A stretch of DNA of 64,000 nt from Tamarix chinensis (Eukaryota; Streptophyta; Magnoliopsida; Caryophyllales; Tamaricaceae): the NCBI GenBank assembly GCA_030549775.1, contig CM060175.1, forward strand, positions 107,306,422-107,370,421. Direction: 5' to 3'. Positions 24,294-36,809 of the stretch are shown one piece after another (position 1 is the stretch's first letter; every line of letters begins with the position of its first letter). The notes beneath the pieces are model-generated. The model saw nothing but the letters and a program-made list of their open reading frames with translations, ran no database searches and had not been told where the DNA came from. The position numbers and the translations under genes were made by a program.

Positions 24294-24942
24294 TATACAT
24301 GTGTGCGTGTATGGAGTGAATAGGTAGAGGAAGAAAGGAAGAAAGATGTGGGAGGGGGAGACGTGTGACTATTGGTGCAGGGTGGTGTAGAAGAAAAGAT
24401 GGTTGAGTATTGGGGACAATGACCGGTGATGGGGATAGTTGTGTGCCTCAGTATCACGTAAGGATAAGAGGAATAGGGAGAAGAAGAGTGGCAGGGTGTG
24501 CACATGGGTGTGTAGGTCTACAAAGATGGAAGAATAATAATAAGAAGGAGAAAGGTGATGGATGATGGACGAGGGTGAAAAAAGGTGATGGGTGATGGTG
24601 TAAGTTGCAAAATTTTTTAAATGTTGCAGCTTGGTTTGATAAAAGGAGGAGAAGAAAGAAAGAAAATAAAAGGAGAAAGAAAAGGAAAAAGAGAAGGGTT
24701 GGGGGATTAGTTTAGGGGGGGTTTAGATTATCCATAAGTAATTAGGATTAGTAGAAATTTTAGCGGGTTTTTATTTTGGTTTAAGAATTACAATTTATCC
24801 GAGTCAAGATTTCGGTTTCGTTAAAGTTTTGGGACTAAGAAATTAGGTTAAGGTTAAAATAAGATTTTTTGTGATTAAAGTTAAATTAGGGTGTTAATGA
24901 TGCGAGATTAGGCTAAGCAAAGTTTCGCGGTATTATAGAGGG

Positions 24943-25200
24943 AGAGGGACAACTATTGATATTTCATCATAATTGCCATCATATTTCAGCATGGTTACTT
25001 TTATATTTCATCATAGTTGTTTTTATATTTCATCGATGTTATTTGAGATATTTTCTGTAAAAAAAAACTAATTTTTGGTGTTATACTATAATTATTTTCA
25101 TGTTTTAATATAGTTACTTTCACATTTCACCGTAGTTATGAGTATACTTCATCGTAGTTATGTTTATATTCACCAATATTAATTGTGTTATTGTTTGATA
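24943..25200. repeat. Loose TTTCATCATAGTT array, right part
   Basis: Degenerate phrases such as 'atatttcatcataattgc' and 'catttcaccgtagttatg' continue the array that stops at 16057. Family A copy 1 therefore inserted into an existing simple-repeat array. Confidence 0.6.
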
Positions 25201-25209
25201 AAACTTACT

Positions 25210-26230
25210 TGTGATGTTTCAATGTCATGGTAAGTATACTTATTTAAGAAGCTCCAATCAAGGAGCGCTCTATCTTTAATAGCATCAACCATATTAGTAT
25301 TTATTATTATTTCCAAATGACTTAAAAAGGATAATTGATTACTCCTATACCACTTCACTACTTATTTCTATTTGTAAGGTTTATTTAAACCTCTTACATT
25401 AAGATGGGATATTAGTGGGTTGTTAAGTGGTGTCATTTCCTTACCCTGTCCACTTTCTTACCCTATAAGGGTTGTTCCTCCTATGCAAGTCAAAAAGCAA
25501 CAAGTTGATTGTTTTTTGTATTACCCCACAAACTTTATCATCCTGCTTTTGAAAGTTTGACATGGAAGTTCCTTAACTACATTCTAGCTTGTTTTTTTAT
25601 ACCCTATTCCATGTTATATTTATTTTTATTCGGGACATGGCCAACAAAACTCAATTTTTAACTAGTATTTGTAGGCACGCATTGCTCATTTATGTTCTCT
25701 TTAGGATTTGAATGTGATTTCTTCTTTAGATACGAAGAAGAGTTATGTCCTAAGCAACCACAATCCATCTAGCATGAAAGTTGCTATTCATACTCTATAG
25801 TTTGAGTAAGAATGTCGCCATCAGGATTAGGGATTTCAACACTCTCATAGAATTTATTTGTGATATCAACATCTACAAGGAGTATTGCAAAGGAAATCAT
25901 TTCATAATTGATAGTAATTCAATCCACATGAAGGTGTTGGTCAACAACACTTGCAATTTTATTAAGAGAACTGGCATCCCAATAATCTAAGGGAAGGCTT
26001 CCATACTGGTACTTTTTCTTCATGAATTAGAGTTTCTTATGCCATGGCTTGAGAATGAAATGTTTACTGGCATAAGTCCAGCAGGGGCAAGATAAGATCC
26101 ATTCACGATCCTCAATTGAATTGCATTTAAAAATAATGAATCTATCATCATGCATAATTATTTTAGTTGGTTTCACCTTTGACCGTTGGGATAGGATAAA
26201 GCATCACATTTTCCCTAAAGGAAAAAAATA
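25210..26230 (-). pseudogene. Second LINE remnant: DUF4283 ORF1 and start of endonuclease
   Basis: Read on the minus strand, about 26150-25980 encodes 'DRFIIFKCNSIEDREWIL' and then 'FILKPWHKKL', the pattern of the DUF4283 domain of plant LINE ORF1 proteins. Then about 25965-25790 encodes 'IASVVDQHLHVD', a stop, 'FAILLVDVDITNKFYE' and 'GDILTQTIEYE', the following conserved part, which normally leads into a zinc knuckle. Near 25420-25390 'LISHLNVRGLNKPYK' matches the start of the LINE endonuclease domain. Further on 'DAIKDRALLDWSFLNK' fits the next part of that domain. Frames are broken by stops and shifts, and the reverse transcriptase is missing. The plus-strand open frame at 25781-25990 is a shadow. 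This LINE lies opposite to the one at 3759 and is clearly older. Confidence 0.75.
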
Positions 26231-28299
26231 ATTATGTAACCTATAAGAGCAAATTTCTAGCCCTCAAAAGACCATTAAATCTCACCTTTTTGAATCTAAA
26301 TATCCCAATAATAGATTATCAGAGTTGGGTAAATATATGATATCAAAGAACCCAATTGGAGGTAAGGGTTTCCTATAACCATGCCCCTATAATTCATAGG
26401 TTACTTCATGGTGACATATTGATCAATTCCTCAGTTAAAAGTTTCATTTTAGGGGTATGTTTATGCATTAGGGTTCAGGTACGCTCAATTCCTATATAAT
26501 ATAGGGTCGATGAGATCTCTGCATAGTTATCATTCGTTTTTTCATGCATACTTGGGTCGTTCTCCACATTATAATAAACAACCTTACTACAACTTGATGT
26601 AATAGGGTTTCTACCTCCACAACCTTTAATGCCCTAAATTTTAGTTAATTTTAATTTCGAGCAATTACTACCTTAACTAAATTCTAATCTAAAAAAATCA
26701 ATATTTTTACCTTACTCTAATTCCTTAATCTTAAATATAAACCGAATACTAATTCTCATTTTAGGTTATTAATATTTTTTCACCTAACCCTAACCCTAGA
26801 TGGTTGATAAATAAATTTTTCCATAATTCCCTAATCGAAATGTTAACCTAATTATAATCCTAACCCTAAACCTATTTTCTTTTTCACCTTTTTCCCCCTT
26901 TTATCCTTATTCTTTTCTATTTCCTTTTTTCCTCTTTTCCTTCTTGGCTCTCTACTTCATCTCCTTTATCCTTCCTACTCGAATCCCTCACTTCACGACC
27001 AAATTCTCTTTACTTAGCTTCCAACCCTAAACCTACCTATCCTACATTCATCATCACTACCATTAACTCCTTCAACTTGTGAGATGTGTTTGTTGGACTT
27101 TTACCTAAAATTTTACCATCGATTGTGCCTTGACCCTTGTCTTTGCCTATCTACCCTTTTCCTAACCTTTTGAGCTGCCATGGGTATATATACCCTATGA
27201 TCTCTATTGTTACTTCATTTATTGATTTACCTAACTCCTTCTTGAATCATTATCTCTTTCCCTTTCATCTCTGTGTATCATTCCATTTATACATCATTTT
27301 CATTCCGCAAAGATTTATGTAACTTATATAATATCATGTGATTCATCCTTACCATCATCAGCATCTCACATTACTCCCTCTTGGAAGAGTCAAAATCTCA
27401 TGCAAACCCCTCATCGTCTATGTCACAACTTCACACAACGATCCACGTATCACTCACCTTAGCCTAGTTTAGTCAACCTATGACACTACCACATTCCAAG
27501 CTATGTTATTTCTTCATGCCAACCCAAATCAAGCAATACCACACTTCCAAGTCATACCGCCACCACTAATATCACCCCTTCACACTGATATATTGAGGAG
27601 ATCACACAACCCTCCCATATCTGCGTGATTCACTCACATTGCTCCTTCTTTGTTTTGCCAGATTTTGTCATAGCCTAATCGACCCTTGCACACCTTGGTT
27701 TACTTCACTTTTGCTCCATTTTATATCTTTTTTTTTCCTTATAGTTTCCTTGGTTGTAATATTAATTTATAAATTTATGTTACTCTTATTCCTTGGATAG
27801 TTTGTTATGGCCTCAAAGAAGGTAGATTAGGCTTATACATGTTTAGGCACCAGTGTCATTTTGGTAAGGAGATATGTCATAGTTAGAAACTTTTGGCATG
27901 GTATGCGTACCTTGTGTGAAATTGCATGCTTTTTTTTTTTATTATATCACCAATGACGTGATTTTAAAGTTATGATGTGATAATGTGTTATTAGATGATA
28001 GAAAGTGAATAAGATGAGAAAACATGCACTTATATGATGTTATTGCGATAATTCTTATTTTATGAACCTTAAGTGAATTAGTATGATATATAGTATTGTA
28101 ATGTGAGTTGATAAAGTATGGTAAATGGGAAATGATTATATTTAAGATGTATGGTAACGTAATAAATGAAGGGGTTGGCAAATAATGATATCAGACATAA
28201 ATGGTTTTGAACTATGGGTATTTTGGCTATCTTAAAGGAATTTCTACCAATACGGGCTAAATACATATTTTTTATATATTTTAATGTGTTAAATGATCA
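26231..28299. other. Pyrimidine-rich then AT-rich segment, possibly an old inverted family A relative
   Basis: The segment from about 26630 starts 'aatgccctaaattttag', is CT-rich around 26880-27000, and contains 'ctaaaattttaccat' near 27107. These features appear in the same order in the reverse complement of family A. The likeness is weak and no end or target duplication is visible. The open frames at 27137 and 27942-28266 show no domain. Confidence 0.3.
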
Positions 28300-30150
28300 T
28301 GTTAATCTCAAAATCTAAGCAATGTCATTGTACTTATTTTGATGATAACAAATGGGTCCTAGTATCTAATATGTTTGCTTAAGTGTGTGTATTTAAGAAA
28401 ACAATACATACAAAAGGAACCAAGACTTGAAAACAATAATTTTATGTGTCTTAGGTATGTTATAAAGAGTTAAGTTGAACAAATTTCACATTTCAAACAA
28501 AAACTCTTTAGAATTCTCTATTGAAAAATACTTAACTTGATTTTATTTTATAAATATTTTAAATATATTTTTGAAGCAAATTGATTGGTTCTAGTTGAAA
28601 CCAGTCGACTAATCCTCAGACTGATCGATTGGTTAAGTTTAAACAAAGCCATTAGTTGTGTTAAAACTCAGACGGATTGACTAGTGTATAAAAACAATCA
28701 ACTGGTTCAACCAACCAGTTTATGGGTTTAAATCTCATAAAAACCCAGTTTGTCTCCATATACTTACACATCAACTGGTTTAGGCAAACTAATCGATTGG
28801 TTGAGAAACTAATCAACTAGTTTGACTAACCAGTCCATGGGTTTCAATCTTGCATAAGCCCAGTTCATTTCTATTTAAACACATTGACTAGTTCAAGTAA
28901 ACCGATTAACTTTTCTAACCAACCAGTCCATGAGTTTCAATCCTGCAAAAACCCAATTCGCCTCTATTTAAACACATCAAATAGTTTAGGCAAATCAATC
29001 AACTATTCGAGAAACCAATTGATTGGTTTGACCAACCAGTCCGGTCCATGGGTTTCAATCTTGTAGAAACTCAGTTCGTCTATGTTTAAATACATCGACT
29101 AGTTTAGGCAAACCAATCAATTGGTTTGGCCAACCGATCCATGGGTTTTATTTTTATAGAAACCCAGATGCTCTCTGTTTAAGCATATTGACTGATTTTT
29201 TTCAAATCGATTGATTGGTTGCATAAACCAATCGACTGGTACAGAGAGCAAATCAACTAGTCTCACTAATTCACTATACCAGGACGGTGCTCTCATGTGT
29301 TTTATGACCAACCGTATATAGGTATCAAAACAATTGACTAGTTTGAACAAACCGATCGACTAGTTCACACAATAGTAACTTTCTATTTTGGTCGAAATAT
29401 GAACAGTCAATTGGTTGGAACAAACCGATCAATTGATCGTATAATCGATCGACTAGTTCCTCCACATCGATCGACTGGTCAACATTAAATGCTGATTTTA
29501 TGTCTAGTGGGCGAGATAGCTTTTTGGAAATTTATATCTAATGGCTATACACGAGGGTAACCATTATAAATAAAGTCCCTCTACATTTATTAAAAAACTT
29601 TTTAGATCATTAATTATGTAATTAATCTCTTACACTAAAATCATTTAGTTGCTCATCCAAAATTCCAAACTTTTATATTTATGAGTTTTTACCGAAAAGT
29701 ATTTTTTGCTCACTTCTCTTAGCTATAACTGTTCTCAAATTATAATGTCTTATATCACATCTCATTCAAACATCAACACTTCCATATCTTTTATATGGTG
29801 AGAATCATTTGTCATGACACCCTCCTCTTAAAAATCACTTAAAGGGGTTAATGAGTGTTTGCCTATCATTCTTGAGAAATTCATGTGGTAAGTCTAGAAA
29901 ATATAAATAGGTGAAGTTATAAATCATCTCTTTAGAGGGTCATTGAGATTTTAAGGCTCATAAACCAAGAGAAGAGTGATCATCAATAAAATATGCTACT
30001 ATTTCAAAAATCCAAAATGGAGAATCTTTTTGTAGTGGACGTAAAGAATAATTTACTCTTGAACCACTCTACATCACGTGTTAAAATTTTATTTATTCAT
30101 TTCCATTCGACAAAACCTTATTCACCCCCTCAAGGGTGTTTTTAGATTAC
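28300..30150 (+). mobile_element. Ty1/copia-type LTR (solo or truncated)
   Basis: The segment starts 'tgttaatctcaaaatc' and soon has 'ttttgatgataacaaa', a phrase common near the start of long copia LTRs. 'ccattataaataaagtccct' near 29560 looks like the LTR promoter. The distal end has 'attcaccccctcaagggtg' near 30120, like the 3' end of such LTRs. No copia coding follows, and the exact right end is not fixed. Confidence 0.55.
28575..29480 (+). repeat. Degenerate tandem repeats with GATTGGTT/AACCAGTC cores
   Basis: Units of about 110 bases read roughly 'caactggtttaggcaaac', then 'caatcgattggtt', then 'gaccaaccagtccatgggtt' and 'aaacccagttcgtct'. The cores are near-complements of one another, so the single strand could fold. 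At least six degenerate units lie inside the copia-type LTR. Confidence 0.8.
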
Positions 30151-30985
30151 AAATGTGCTAAGTATGTCAAGTAACGTTTGGAGTAATTATGAGTGTCCTA
30201 AGTCCAATAAAACGAGAAAATAGCTTAAATTGAGAATAGAAACTCTAGAGGTGGGTCATTATTATATGTGTAAGACATTAGAGTTATACCTTGATTTTTG
30301 GATGTTATGTTAACATTGACATTTTATAAATTTATATTAAATTTGGTGGCTATATGAGTCTTATGACATTTTATAAATTTATATTAAATTTGGAGGCTAT
30401 ATGAGTCTTATGAAAAAATTTATGCTTAACTTGTGAAATTAGAGTTTTATAGGAGTTTTGAATAGCAACCCTAGATATAGTGTTTTTATCGCATGTGTAA
30501 TACATTAGATTTAAACTTTGATTTTTTTGTATATTGATAGTAATAATAATAACATTGTAGGAAATTGTGCCAAAATTGGTGGATAAATAAGCATTATGGG
30601 AGGATTTATGCTTATAAGGTGAAATTAGGGTTTTTAGGGGAAATGGATTAATTCCTTATAAAATATTACAATCTTCATATATTGTGTTTTAGACAATTAG
30701 GTTAAGTTTGGAACTTCGATAAGCTACGATAAGTTCAAAACTCCGATGAACTATGATGATGGTTTCAGAACTTTAACATACTATGATGATGGATTTAAAA
30801 TACTGACAAGTTATTGATACATAGAAGGAATATAAATGGATTCTCCAAATATTATTTACAACCTAGACGAAGAGGTAAATTTTATTTTATTATTAGTGTA
30901 AATTGTGTCGATGAATTTGGTTTGATGAAATCAATACTTCTTGTTATTATATTATTATGGTGAACTCTTCTTTTCAAAATATGGA
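30151..30985. other. Spacer with a 47-bp direct duplication
   Basis: A 47-base unit starting 'gacattttataaatttata' occurs twice back to back (about 30318-30364 and 30365-30411), with only one base different. Phrases like 'gaggcgtatatgagtctta' variants and 'catgtgtaa' recur loosely. This may be the upstream, unrecognisable part of the OTU pseudogene's element. Confidence 0.55.
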
Positions 30986-30986
30986 G

Positions 30987-31640
30987 AATACATTTCATCA
31001 ATGTGTTAGGAGATGGAAACTGTGCTTTTAGAGCATTGGCTTATATTATAATAGGAGATGAGGAGAGGTGGTTTTAGATTCATACCAACTTACATAACGA
31101 GATATTGGCAAGACAATAGTTATATGAAAATTTGTTTACATATGGCAATGCTGATCGAGTTCTTAATAATATTGCCTACTGGAAAGGGCCACCTCCGATG
31201 ACACACTGGATGGAAAATGCCAGATATTGGTCATGTCATTGGAACCAATTACCTTATGTTGTTTGAATATTACTCGTTGAATGCATACAGTTCATTCCTA
31301 CTTTTAGTGGCGCAACATACAATTCAAGGTCCTGAAAATGAAGTAGCTATATATTTTTTGCAAGACATGAGTCAGATACATATTAGTATGTGGGTGTTTT
31401 ATGATTTTTTTCCCATTTCAATATTATATCAATGTTGGTTCTTATATTTTTGTGTTTGATAGTTATATCTTTTAGAACATTTTCCACTCCCACCACTATA
31501 CATAAATCAGAACAAATACCTTAATAACAACATTTCAACATGGAATACACTCTATTTTTCAAGATTCCAACAATGATGCTCATTGGTACATGATGACACA
31601 CAAGAGTCACATCCTCTATATTCAGACTCAACTTTTATCT
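30987..31640 (+). pseudogene. OTU-type cysteine protease module of a Mutator-like element (broken)
   Basis: The frame from about 30990 encodes 'FINVLGDGNCAFRALAYI', which contains the OTU catalytic signature D-G-N-C with its nucleophilic cysteine. It then reads 'GDEERWF', a stop, and after a second stop 'KGPPPMTHWME'. A one-base frame change near 31213 then gives 'MPDIGHVIGTNYLMLFEYYS' (31217 onward) and 'GPENEVAIYFLQD', the later strands of the domain. OTU modules of exactly this make-up are known at the C-terminus of FAR1-like Mutator transposases in plants, so this is probably the end of such a protein. The transposase core itself is not recognisable upstream. It converges on the PMD pseudogene, whose end lies about 0.3 kb away. 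Confidence 0.75.
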
Positions 31641-32500
31641 CAAATTATTGTAATTTTTTCTTGATTTATTTATATCTAATATTTGAAACATCTACATGAT
31701 GAATTTTTACAAAATTATATTTATTTTCTTGTTACCTTTCCATGATAGCTTACGTATCTAACCTATGATAATTGGATATATTTGTGTGTTATTCAACTTA
31801 AGTATCTTGGTGTTCGACGTGTTCAATGTGGATTGGATTATACTTTCTTAATCATGAAATAAAATAAAAACTAACTGTAACAAACACATTTTAATCAAAG
31901 TACATAACCATATGATAATACATCATGGTCATTGAAAACATCCATGATTACTCCCATGTCCAAGTAGAGTAACTCCTAAATCATGCATAAGATTTTCAAT
32001 ACATATAACTAGTTGCTGATAGTTTGATGCTGACTCTCCCCTCCAATAAAATTGATGGATAGGTATGCGTGCTTTATTAAGATGCCTTTCAGCTGGAATT
32101 TGATGCTCGTTATTTGGATTTTCAACAAAATATTCATCCATTTTTGCTAATACATACCTATAAGTTCGAGGAACATACCAATCCATATAGTCATGAACCA
32201 CGTCCTATGGGTATTGAGTTGGTGGTCCAAAAACATATGGCCCTAATAAGTTTTCACGCCTTAAGAACCATTGGCTAAGTATGGGTGCATAATAAACTCT
32301 GTGCTTCTCGAGGAAAGGACCTTTGTATGTATTCGTAGTAGGCTTGATAAAATTCTTATGGATCACTAATGTATATTCGAACTGATGTGTCACTCTATTT
32401 GGCATATACGGCTCCAATCTCTCTAAGCAGTGTAAAAAACCATAATATAATACCATAGGACAATCCCTATACGGGTTAGCTACTTTGTATGCACCCCAAA

Positions 32501-33930
32501 TAGGGATGTAAACGGGGCGGGTTCGGATCGGGTATACTATATCCATATCCGAACCCGATCAAGAAATCCATATCCATATCCGTACCCAAACCCGAACGGA
32601 TATCCGCTAATATATCCATATCCGTACCCGACGGATATCCGTTACCCGATGGATAATCCGTTTACCCGATAAATTATAAATAACCAATAAATAATCCGTT
32701 ATCCAACGGGTAAACCCGTTACCCATTACCCGTTTAAATTTATTCTTTCACAAATTCATAATAAACTACCAAAAAAACCTGTCACAAATTCACAATAATG
32801 GTAGTAAAAAATGTACAAGAATGACAATCAAATCACTTGATTAATGCTGGAAAAAATATCATCAAACCAAAGGAGCAAACAGTTGAAACAACAGATCAAA
32901 GATTCAAAATATAAAGCCATTGACAAAACCGGTATCAAGTTCAGGGTGTTCTGAAACTTGACGAACAGTCGAACACAACAACAAAATATGTTTGTAAGTG
33001 TATCTCAATTAGACAATTACAGTTATCATCGTAAACTAGTATTACGGAAGAATATTTTGATGCAATTAGATGCTTCACTAATCACTGATGGTTATTTATT
33101 TATACCTAATCAAGTTTTAGTCAAGACAAGCATCACAGATTCACAATAAAACTTTATGCAGCAGGTTATAAACGGATCTACATATGTTTAATGTTACAGA
33201 TTGACTCAGGCGGTAGACGGCAGGCGGCAAGCGGCAGGCGACACTCGCTGCGAAGAGGAAGAGTCACGGAGACTCGAAGAGGAAGACGAACAGAGACTCG
33301 AAGAGGAAGACTGGAGAGTGGAGACACGGGTGGCGGCCGACGGGCGCAGCTGAGCCTGTGCGCGGTGGTCCTGTGCGGCTATGCCTGTGCCTGTCTCGGC
33401 TGAGTCGGCTCTCGAGTCTCGACAAATAGAAGGCTTGAAGTCGACCGTCGACGAGAGTCACTGTGACGAGAGCAGCGGGAAGAGACAAGAGCAGTGTCTG
33501 GGAGAGTGAACACAGCGGTGGCCGGTGGGTGCGTCTGGTCTGGGAGACTGGGTCTCGAGTCGAGACTGAAGAATGAATGAAGAAGATTCACGAGAGATGA
33601 CATACATACAGTGACACAGACTAAAAATTTGAATTGAAAGTAGGGTTAATGTAAAATGACCATTTAAATTTAAATTATAACCTATTCTTATATGAAAAGT
33701 TAAGGGTAAAATGGTAACTATATAACGGATAAACAGGTACGAATATATAAACGGATATGGGGACGGATACGGATATGGATATCCCGTACCCGTATCCGTA
33801 CCCGAACCTGCTGGGTATTTTTAACCTTTACCCATATCCGTATCCATATCCATTTATTATTATCCATATCTATATCCGTCGGATAAAATCCGTCGGGTTT
33901 CGGATATTATCCGTCCCGTTTACATCCCTA
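32501..33930. mobile_element. Non-autonomous hAT element with 8-bp target duplication
   Basis: The left end 'tagggatgtaaacggggcgg' and the complement of the right end 'tagggatgtaaacgggacgg' differ at one position. 'accccaaa' flanks both sides exactly (32493-32500 and 33931-33938), the 8-bp duplication diagnostic of hAT transposons. Subterminal arms are packed with 'ggatatccg' and 'acccgtt' phrases. The 1,430-bp element has no transposase. A GC-rich stretch around 33205-33560 with open frames on both strands carries no recognisable domain and may be captured or simply repetitive. It sits only a few bases inside a PMD exon. Confidence 0.93.
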
Positions 33931-35123
33931 ACCCCAAATAATCTGTCACAAAAAATTAAACTAAATACGGATATTCCTAACATTATATAGTAAGAATATG
34001 ATAATTTAAGTATACCTTTAACACAGAAATAAGATCAATCTTAGCTCAAAAGTATTCGAGTGTTTCCAATTTATTGTCAAAATTATGTCCACAAAACCAC
34101 CTCATACAATGGGAATGTTTGGATCATATTCGAATCGTTCCACTCCAAATCCTAGAAAGTATTTATAAATTCATGTTTGTTATAATATTCGATTGTTATA
34201 CTTATAACTAATGTATCTAGATATGTAATATATATATGATAATTATAAAAGTACCCGTAATAGAGTGGCATGTCTCGACATTTGAGTAGTGTTGGCTCTA
34301 GAAGCCATACCAAATTGTTGATATAGAAAAGTAAGTGTGGTTGCATCCCTTGATTAACCTTCAACCAAGATAAGATCTTGAAGAAAGAGGATATAGTATG
34401 GATTAACTTTATCAAATGACTCATCAACAAACAATGATAGGCCGATCAACCATGATAAATACCCGATAGCTTTTTCCTCGTCCCCTGTATACTTCTTGCA
34501 TCTATTTAAATGGAAGCCCATCATTTTGAGTGACTTCATTTACTTGCATTTTATCCATCCCAAATAAGGCACCCAATATACCAATCAATTGCCCATGCAT
34601 ATCGACTGTCATCTCCAAATATAATGGATGATCATAAACTCATAACCCTAATATACGATGTATATTTAAAAGGGAAATATTCATCTCACCCTGTGGCATA
34701 TGAAAGTTGTCTGTATTTAGTTGCCATCTCTCTATAAATGCTTATATGAGTGGGACATTAGTGTGCTCAAATATGCAAATTGGAATGTGTGACAATATTG
34801 TTTGATGTATCAGAGCGATAATCCTTTCATCAACACTTCCAAGAAAAGTTTTCAAAACCTTTTATCTCGTGTAGATATTAGGACAACCACGATCCTAAAA
34901 AATAAAAGAAAAAAATGTAATAAATATATATGACTAGTTACTCATAAAAAAATAATAAATATAATAAAATTACATTTCCTAACCATAAATCTAAAGCCAC
35001 ATGACCACTAAAACTTGGAATCAAATTAGGGATCATTAAACTTCCGAGACATGGCCCAAGTAAGTGGCATTCATCCTTTAGTTGTATACCTCGTTCATCT
35101 TCATTGGCATCACTTGATTCCCT

Positions 35124-35206
<83 letters not shown>
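35124..35206 (+). repeat. ATC trinucleotide repeat (poly-Asp on the minus strand)
   Basis: About 27 uninterrupted ATC units. On the minus strand they read GAT and would give a poly-aspartate tract in the PMD pseudogene. On the plus strand the same run gives a meaningless poly-His frame. Confidence 0.95.
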
Positions 35207-35309
35207 AGGATAATGATGCCGGCAACCCCAATGATTATCTAAAACCACCAACAGTAGCTAGATGAACTGAGGATAATGATACTCCCATGTCAATTTGTGT
35301 TAGTGATGT

Positions 35310-35453
35310 AAGAAAGTCTATATATTATGTAGATAATAGAAAACCTCTATACCTAGAACCTCTGATCCCTAAACCTTCGTACCCCAAACCTCCAAATCCC
35401 AAACCCCTACCCCTATAACTCCATACCCAGAATCTCTGAACCTTACACCCTCT
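35310..35453 (-). repeat. Gly-rich coding-type repeat at the composite's insertion site
   Basis: The minus strand carries loose units like 'ggtttggggtacgaagg' that would encode 'GLGFGGLGYEGLGIRG'. The array resumes at 43353-43380 ('ggtatggaggttcggg'), so family A copy 2 landed within it. It may be an exon of the PMD pseudogene. Confidence 0.5.
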
Positions 35454-36079
35454 TGTAACACCCCAAATTTTATTACTAAAAAACTTTGTTTTACAACGGA
35501 AGTATATAAGCAAAATATTGGGTGTTACTATTGTAATTGATATAAGTCTAGTTTTCCCAACCATCCTTGCATCAATAACAAGACTAAAACCATTCATAGT
35601 AAAACAAGAAGAATTAGAAATGGAAGAAATTTTACAAATATAATACGAGTTTGGAGGTTAACTCTAAATTACAATAACAAATTACAAACTGAGGGATATC
35701 ATTGATCAAAGAGTTGAAAAGGGTATCCAAGAGAATACATCAACTAGATAACATGACTCTACACCCATAACTCTAATACCAAAGTCACTCCTCCACGTAT
35801 AACTTATCAACGGCTGCAGACTCGTCCAATAGATCAGCCTTGACCTGTACAGATACATCTGGGTCGTCTCCTCATGGAAATGAGCAGTACCTATAAAATG
35901 GATGATCAATATGCTATGTACTGAGTAAGGTAACAATATGGCCGAAACAAGATTTCATGAAATAGATGAATTCACATCGAAGAATAAGTGTACGTAAGAT
36001 AATATAAAACAATGCCGGATAAATAATGATTTCAAGTCTCACTATATAGATATATTATATTTCAATATTTTATTTACGT

Positions 36080-36489
36080 TGCATTTAGGGACCTTACTAT
36101 TTTTAAACCGGTAGAATGATCTAAAACACCTATCAGGAATAAAACATCCGAGCCACTATTATTATCCGATGGAATGAACTCAACACTTCTCAGAGCAAAA
36201 ATCTCACGAGCCACTATTCTTAAACCAGTGGAATGGTCTGAAGCACCTCTTAGAGATAAAATACCCAAGCCACTATTATTATTTGGTGGAATTGACTCAA
36301 CACCTCGGTCTTGACTCACGTATTCTTTTACTTTAAATGATTAGTGTCTTTCCCATTAATACTTTATCTCTTAATTATATATTTATTCACGTTGAGTATG
36401 GAGCTTCACTGTTCTTAATCTGATGGAACAGATGAATGCACCTCTTAGGGATAAAACGCTCGAGCCACTATTATTATCCGGTGTAATGG
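36080..36489 (+). repeat. CACTATTATT...GGTGGAAT repeats in family A copy 2
   Basis: About six units contain 'gccactattattatccg' or close variants with 'gatggaat', 'aaaaca' and 'cacctctta' spacers. Family B copy 2 is inserted at the end of the last unit. Confidence 0.75.
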
Positions 36490-36809
36490 TGTAATCCCCT
36501 GAAATTTTAAAAGCTTATAATTTAAAATAACTTTTATTTGGGATAAATTAGTTTTTAAATTTATTTAATTTAATTATTTTATGGATTTTTGAGTATATAA
36601 AATTGGATATAAATATTTAATAAATTAAAATAAATATTTTGTTATTTTATCATACTCTTTTTATTTAAATAATTTTTCAAACCAATATTCTTCCTAAAAT
36701 TAACTTTTTAAACCCGTATAATTAATTATATTAAATTAAATTATTAAATAAATTTATTACCTAAAAATATTACATTTTATTATTTTATAAATTAAATTAT
36801 TTTATTTTC

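Larger units (their letters stand above)
16063..24937 (+). mobile_element. LTR-type element family A, copy 1 (probable solo LTR, with nested family B)
   Basis: The element starts 'tgtaacacctcaattt' and ends 'ttcgcggtattata'. It is flanked by 'gaggg' on both sides (16058-16062 and 24938-24942), a perfect 5-bp target duplication typical of LTR retrotransposons. The last bases have decayed from TTACA to TTATA. Without the nested insertion at 19015-24098 it is about 3.79 kb. No second copy of its own start, no primer-binding or polypurine tract, and no gag or pol coding is seen, so a very long solo LTR is the simplest reading. A non-autonomous element is the alternative. Its start matches the family A copy at 35454. 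Internal repeats are listed separately. Confidence 0.75.

Noticed and set aside
25781..25990. 69-codon plus-strand open frame
   Set aside because: The minus strand of the same stretch reads as LINE ORF1 (DUF4283), so this is its shadow.
26760..26890. 'cctaaccctaaccctag' phrases as an interstitial telomere
   Set aside because: Only two or three imperfect units occur, and the plant telomere repeat is CCCTAAA. It is better explained by the surrounding pyrimidine-rich repeat.
32958..33603. Open frames inside the hAT element, some Arg-rich
   Set aside because: They occur on both strands of a GC-rich repeat patch and show no transposase or other domain.
35051..35242. Poly-His open frame on the plus strand
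   Set aside because: It is the ATC repeat in another frame. The minus-strand frame with flanking PMD resemblance is the meaningful one.
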